Of a stretch of DNA of 64,000 nt, positions 59,721 to 64,000 are shown piece after piece; position 1 is the first letter of the stretch, and each line of letters starts with the position of its first letter. This DNA is from Deltaproteobacteria bacterium (GTDB lineage: Bacteria > Desulfobacterota > Desulfobulbia > Desulfobulbales > Desulfurivibrionaceae). A program made the position numbers and the translations under genes. Under the pieces are notes generated by a model. It worked only from the letters and a program-made list of their open reading frames with translations, made no database searches and had not been told where the DNA came from. Location: NCBI GenBank assembly GCA_013349295.1, contig DUZW01000001.1, positions 62,001-126,000 of the forward strand. The letters are read 5' to 3'.

Positions 59721-61964
59721 CTATCTAAAATCCGCATCCCCCCCCATCAGCCACCAGCGATCCTGAATACGATGGACTTCGGAAGGGATACCCCAGATAC
59801 TCGTGGGGATAGAGACATCGGTGGGAACAAGCCGCGGATGGGTGGCGGCTAAATTATCGGCAACCGGCTTGGTGAGCCATGCGAACAACCTCTGACGACC
59901 TAGGCTTCCCGTTATACGCCGGGCAATATGCACAAGATCAGGCAGCCTGTTTCGCGGCCCAACCATATCAAGCAGTTCAACCCCGGTCTCACCATGGTCG
60001 CGCAGAACCAACAGGCCGAACGGCCGACCGGAAAAACGCCTTCTGATCAAAAAAACGAGGTAGGCAGTAGTGGGATGTTCCAAAAAACGGTGCCGGATGT
60101 AGGCGCCATCCCGTACCCCCAGGATGGAATCCTTGCAATCCGCAGCCATTTTTTGCCAGAGAGGCTCAAGCAAATCTGTTTGCGTGGCAGCCAATGGCCG
60201 GACGCTCACGCTCAGATGTGGGCGCGGGCGGAGCGGACTCCAGCCGGCCTCCAACACATCACCAACGCTGGCGTACAAACCAAGATGTTCAGCCAGGCGG
60301 TTGTGTCTTTTTGACGGAAAACCAAAACCAAGACGATATGCCTTGTCCGGACCGATAAAACGTTCAAGATAAAAGGACGCTGCAAGAAAAAAAGGCCCTT
60401 GCCGGTTAAGGGAACGACCCAAGACCGAATCGGTCATGACATCACCAATCTGCACTGCGATGTCCGACTTACCGAAAAACAGGATGGGGCGTGGCATCCC
60501 CCCAAAAAAGGAGACCATCTGGCCAGTACTATTGCGAACCTGCGCCCCATATATTTCCGTGGCGGCATACTTCCAGCGCCATTGCTCCAGCGGCATGGCA
60601 TGACCAAAGGCACGGGCAAACAAAGCGAGCAAGTCGGCCTCGTCTTCCCTGGTCGCCCAATCGACCTTCCACGAGGCAGAAATCCTCGTCGCTTCCAACA
60701 CGGGAGTCTCGAGAGGAGCGGGTGGTGTTTTCCCGCAGCCCCTGCAGTATTCCGGAAAGATCCCATTCCATAGATTAAACCGCATGTTTTCGTATTGCGG
60801 ATTTTGGAATATTGCATCGAGCGGATGACGAAAAAGATTCCATTCAGAATCAATGGGTTGTTTGACCTGACAACACGGGGTGATATCTCCCGTCAGCAGG
60901 GCATACACATACTGTTCGTCACAATTCGGACGCAGACCGTTTGCCCTTCCCGGCCCACCGAATTCAATCCCTTCCTCCGCCAAAAACTCCGACGCCGGCC
61001 GTAACAGTTGCCAAGCCAAGGCGCTATCCCTGCTTATTGCCCGAGTAACACGGTCCAGACAGGCAAGCTGCCCACGATTCTCCTCCGGATAGATATCAAC
61101 ATAAGACTGCTTTGCGTTGAGCGGCTGGAAACTCTCGAAAAATTCAGCTCCGTGCTCCCGGGCAAGCTTGACGATGTCAAGCAGCTCTCCCTCGCTGTAA
61201 TCAAACAGGGTTCCCTTAATGGCAATCTTGGGATACCGGTACCCATTGGCATCCCGAAATGCTCGCAGACGCTTGATATTGCGGAGCACATCGTCAAGGT
61301 TGCCATTGATCCGTGAACGGGCAAAACGGGCCGGGTCCGTCGAATCGATGGAAATTGAAACGTATGACACCCCGCTTTCGCAGAGCTTCTTAACATTCGC
61401 ATCGTTGAGCAGCGATCCGTTGGAGATTATGACAACTTTTTTCCCCTGCGCAATGGCCATGTCGGCCATTTCAAAGAAATCAGGATGCACCAGTGGCTCA
61501 CCCTCTCCGACCAGGGCAATGGTCCGGATGGTGGGGGCATTCGCCAACACGGCCGCGAAATCCTCCTTGCGAATATCCCGTTGCTCCATATGTCGGCCTA
61601 TGCAGTACCAGCATCGGAAATTGCAACGGGTGGTAGGCTCGATATTGAGAAAAGTCGGCAAAGGAGACCAACATCGGGCATCAACCTCACTCACAACTGG
61701 AATTTTTGCCGATGACACGCCAAGATGCGCTCCAAACAGGACGGCAGGCTCCACCAGAAAATTGCCACAGTCCGGACAATAGAGTACCGGTACACTGTTA
61801 ATCCACTCCCCCTTGTCCGGCAACAAGTTGGCAACAACGTGGCAGGCCCCTGTCCCTCCGCATTCAGGACAGAGATGGAGTTGATTCTGGGGCAGCGCCA
61901 GATGATTCCGGTACGGTTGCAAATGCGCATGACTGGCTTGCCATGCCGCGGTTATGTTGAGCAT
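59721..61964 (-). CDS. Radical SAM/SPASM enzyme fused to a GNAT-like acyltransferase domain
   Basis: About 747 residues from ATG 61964 (MLNITAAWQ, GAGG site upstream); the frame extends to a TTG at 62057 without support. The N-terminus has a zinc-ribbon pattern (CPEC...CPDC). The radical SAM core has the cluster motif CNFRCWYC and ALVGEGEPLVHPDFFEM. A SPASM-type Cys set follows (CDEQYVYALLTGDITPCCQV, FPEYCRGCGK). From about residue 440 a GNAT-like domain begins (WATREDEADLLALFARAFGH) and continues through two acyltransferase-like halves. Substrate unknown; its place between Wzt and the LmbE-GT2 fusion suggests modification of the exported glycan or an attached amino group. Confidence 0.8.
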   Translation of the reverse strand: MLNITAAWQASHAHLQPYRNHLALPQNQLHLCPECGGTGACHVVANLLPDKGEWINSVPVLYCPDCGNFLVEPAVLFGAHLGVSSAKIPVVSEVDARCWSPLPTFLNIEPTTRCNFRCWYCIGRHMEQRDIRKEDFAAVLANAPTIRTIALVGEGEPLVHPDFFEMADMAIAQGKKVVIISNGSLLNDANVKKLCESGVSYVSISIDSTDPARFARSRINGNLDDVLRNIKRLRAFRDANGYRYPKIAIKGTLFDYSEGELLDIVKLAREHGAEFFESFQPLNAKQSYVDIYPEENRGQLACLDRVTRAISRDSALAWQLLRPASEFLAEEGIEFGGPGRANGLRPNCDEQYVYALLTGDITPCCQVKQPIDSEWNLFRHPLDAIFQNPQYENMRFNLWNGIFPEYCRGCGKTPPAPLETPVLEATRISASWKVDWATREDEADLLALFARAFGHAMPLEQWRWKYAATEIYGAQVRNSTGQMVSFFGGMPRPILFFGKSDIAVQIGDVMTDSVLGRSLNRQGPFFLAASFYLERFIGPDKAYRLGFGFPSKRHNRLAEHLGLYASVGDVLEAGWSPLRPRPHLSVSVRPLAATQTDLLEPLWQKMAADCKDSILGVRDGAYIRHRFLEHPTTAYLVFLIRRRFSGRPFGLLVLRDHGETGVELLDMVGPRNRLPDLVHIARRITGSLGRQRLFAWLTKPVADNLAATHPRLVPTDVSIPTSIWGIPSEVHRIQDRWWLMGGDADFR

Positions 61965-62078
61965 GCGTTCCCTCATCCTATGACAATCTCTTGTCTTTCC
62001 CCAAAAACAGGAAAAGGACGGATATCTCTTCTCATCCGGAGCCTGCCCTTTCCACAAAAATCATTTCTCAATTGACCA

Positions 62079-63302
62079 TTAAACGTCATGACGCCACTCA
62101 TGGGGAACAGACACGACCCCCTGCTCCAAATCATTTTGCCTGACATGTAATCTGGCGACGGCAATGGCCTGATCATAGATATGGATCCCGCGCTCACAGA
62201 GCAGGTAAACATGGACCAAAAAATCTCCCTTGAGCAGCGGCAACAGGGGAAATCTCAATACGACCTCACCATAACCGCCTTCGTCCCGGCGCAACTCAAA
62301 ACCATCTATGTGGGTTCCGGCACTGGTAATCGTCTGCAAGGCAACATCGGTCACCGTGACACCGACCGCGGGCACCGGAAATTCAGGACTCACCACAAAT
62401 CCTGCCCTGACGCACAGATTGTCTTTTCGACTATCCACGGTGATCTCACGGGAAGGTTGCGTCCCCTCCGCCCACACCTGCACGGAGTCCAAGCGAACAC
62501 TCCCGCCTTGCGGCCGTGCCAAGGAAGGCGAGACCTCGGCATGTTCGGAAGGGGGAGCAATATTTTTGCGATCAAGAAAATCGTTATACGCCGAAACCAC
62601 CTCCCTCGCCTGCCCGATCATCATGGCTTTTCCTCCTTCAAGCCATACGGCGCGGTCGCAAAACGCTTCAACCTGATACAGCGAATGGGAGCAGAAAAGT
62701 ATGGTCTTTCCCTGCTCCTTAAGCGCCATGATCCGGTCGAAGGATCTCCTGGCGAATTCACCGTCTCCCACCGACAGAGCCTCATCCACCACCAGGATAT
62801 CCGGAGCAACGCTGGTGGCGATGGAAAACGCCAACCGCACATACATGCCGCTGGAGTAAGTTTTGACCGGCTGGTCGATGAAGTCGCGAATCCCGGAGAA
62901 CTCGACAATATCTTCAAAACGCGCCTTGGCTTCCTCCGGAGTCAGCCCCATCACCGCGGCATTCAGAAACACGTTCTCGCGGCCGCTGAACTCCGGATTA
63001 AATCCCGCGCCCAACTCCAGGAGCGCCGCCACCCGCCCCTGCACCGAAACCTCACCCCCGGTGGGGTTCAGGGTTCCGCACACCAGCTGAAGCAAGGTCG
63101 ACTTCCCCGAACCGTTTCGCCCGATAATTCCGAGACATTCGCCTTGTCCGACCGTAAAAGAAACATCCTTCAGCGCCCAAAATTCTCGGTAGTACCGATG
63201 CCTCCCCCGTGACAACATCTGAAGCAGTCGATCCCGGGGCTTGTCATAGAGGTGATAACACTTCCCCAGATTGTCCAGACTGATCGCAAACTCAGAGGAC
63301 AT
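62079..63302 (-). CDS. wzt: Wzt: polysaccharide ABC exporter ATPase with C-terminal glycan-binding domain
   Basis: 407 residues from ATG 63302, overlapping the wzm stop by 11 nt. The ATPase has Walker A GIIGRNGSGKSTLLQLV, Walker B DILVVDEALSVGD, the signature-like YSSGMYVRLAFSIA and an H-loop (FCSHSLYQVEAFCD). Residues about 270-407 form the beta-sandwich Wzt-C domain (DSVQVWAEGTQPSREITVDS, VGVTVTDVALQTITSAGTHI), which in related systems reads the terminal modification of the O-antigen before export. Confidence 0.93.
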   Translation of the reverse strand: MSSEFAISLDNLGKCYHLYDKPRDRLLQMLSRGRHRYYREFWALKDVSFTVGQGECLGIIGRNGSGKSTLLQLVCGTLNPTGGEVSVQGRVAALLELGAGFNPEFSGRENVFLNAAVMGLTPEEAKARFEDIVEFSGIRDFIDQPVKTYSSGMYVRLAFSIATSVAPDILVVDEALSVGDGEFARRSFDRIMALKEQGKTILFCSHSLYQVEAFCDRAVWLEGGKAMMIGQAREVVSAYNDFLDRKNIAPPSEHAEVSPSLARPQGGSVRLDSVQVWAEGTQPSREITVDSRKDNLCVRAGFVVSPEFPVPAVGVTVTDVALQTITSAGTHIDGFELRRDEGGYGEVVLRFPLLPLLKGDFLVHVYLLCERGIHIYDQAIAVARLHVRQNDLEQGVVSVPHEWRHDV

Positions 63303-64000
63303 CGGCAAACCCTTTCCTTGTTTTCTGAAACCAGACGAAACCGAGCCACGCCACAAAAAAAGAAAAAACCGACATCAAGGCCATAGTTCCCCATGCAAGC
63401 CCGACTCCGAAAATGAGCAGGCCCCGGGTCTGCTCGACAATGAAGGTCAGGGGGTTGAGATAAAGGAAAAAACGGTACCGCTCGGGAATGGCGGAAACAG
63501 GAAAAAAGATGGGGGTGAGAAACATCAGAACCGTGGTCATGACCCCGACCAACTGGGCCACATCCCGGAGAAACACCCCCAGAGCGGCGAGAAACCAGGA
63601 AAGCCCCATAACCAACAAAGCAAGGGGTACCAAGACCAGGGGAAACAACAACACGGTGGCATGGGGCACGCCGAGAACCCAAAAAGAAAAGAGCAGCCAG
63701 ACCGTAAGACTGACCAAGGCATGAAACAACGCTGCGCCAAAGGCAACCCAAGGAAAAATCTCCAGCGGGAACACCACCTTCTTGACATAATTGGTGTTGC
63801 CGATGATCAGCGAAGGAGCGCGGTTGACGCATTCGGCGAAGAGATTGAAAATCAAAAGGCCGGCAAAGAGAATCAAGGCGAATTCCGCCCTGGTTTCGCC
63901 GGCGGTTCCCCAGCGGGCTTTGAAAACCACGCTGAAAACAAAGGTGTACACGGCGAGCATGAAGACGGGATTGAAGAACGACCAGAGGATGCCCAGGACC
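63292..64000 (-). CDS. wzm: Wzm: polysaccharide ABC exporter permease (5' end beyond window)
   Basis: ABC-2 type membrane protein; the frame is open through the right edge (ILWSFFNPVFMLAVYTFVFS continues upstream). About six hydrophobic segments are visible, with the family motifs NLFAECVNRAPSLIIGNTNY, VKKVVFPLEI and FLTPIFFPVSAIPERYRFFL, YLNPLTFIVEQTRGLL. With Wzt it exports the completed lipid-linked polysaccharide across the inner membrane. The N-terminal 25-30 residues are missing from the window. Confidence 0.92.
   Translation of the reverse strand, partial: VLGILWSFFNPVFMLAVYTFVFSVVFKARWGTAGETRAEFALILFAGLLIFNLFAECVNRAPSLIIGNTNYVKKVVFPLEIFPWVAFGAALFHALVSLTVWLLFSFWVLGVPHATVLLFPLVLVPLALLVMGLSWFLAALGVFLRDVAQLVGVMTTVLMFLTPIFFPVSAIPERYRFFLYLNPLTFIVEQTRGLLIFGVGLAWGTMALMSVFSFFVAWLGFVWFQKTRKGFADVL

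Overview
Organism. The window looks like a mid- to high-GC Gram-negative bacterium, most likely a Desulfobulbales-type member of the Desulfobacterota. This is inferred from the mix of MshL-type secretin, SecB, TonB receptor, sigma-54 regulator, ABC-type (Wzm/Wzt) glycan export, repeat-flanked toxin-antitoxin genes and four-helix-bundle (S23) genes. No rRNA or tRNA gene was seen that would settle it. Almost everything after position 4100 lies on the minus strand.

Layout. (1) 35-4021, plus strand: an AMIN/STN/TPR protein and an MshL-like lipoprotein secretin, ending in a bidirectional terminator. (2) 4176-10380, minus: secB, uvrA, an S23 four-helix-bundle gene, rsmB and pgeF, i.e. housekeeping. 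(3) 10617-13086: two secreted proteins of unknown function. (4) 13308-17220: an accessory patch with a broken methyltransferase, a RAYT-type transposase, and three type II toxin-antitoxin (TA) modules. Each module is separated by a copy of one short repeat at 687-691 bp spacing. (5) 17404-38143: a glycosylation island, all minus strand. It begins with a Thr/Ser-rich RTX/S-layer-like protein, followed by a strong terminator and a PKMT-like methyltransferase. Next come a 2246-residue protein with three TPR-GT41 (OGT/SPINDLY-like) modules, a TylF-family pseudogene and a TPR-methyltransferase fusion. It ends with a CDP-6-deoxyhexose pathway (rfbF, rfbG, a 3,5-epimerase-like protein, two C-methyltransferases, an SDR and a CmcI-like protein). 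(6) 38303-42127: a CAP-domain protein and three TA loci, two of which keep the antitoxin but have a broken toxin. (7) 42066-50069: an operon-like set (periplasmic binding protein, histidine kinase, sigma-54 response regulator, TonB receptor). Every junction in it is filled by a GAATTCAGAAGTC-type repeat family, including an exact 4 x 174 bp tandem repeat and an in-frame 54-bp minisatellite inside the receptor gene. (8) 50416-64000: a surface polysaccharide locus with Wzm, Wzt, a radical SAM/acetyltransferase fusion, a LmbE-GT2-GT2-GT2 fusion, a GT2 and two secreted beta-helix proteins.

How the parts may work together. The S-layer-like protein and the GT41 giant are adjacent and codirectional, so the simplest reading is cytoplasmic O-glycosylation of the secreted RTX protein with a sugar built or modified by the downstream CDP-sugar genes. 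This is inference. The most unusual features are the triple GT41 protein with a 1129-bp internal repeat that looks identical, the repeat-punctuated TA array next to a RAYT gene, and the repeat family that has invaded the coding start of a TonB receptor and brackets a four-helix-bundle gene.
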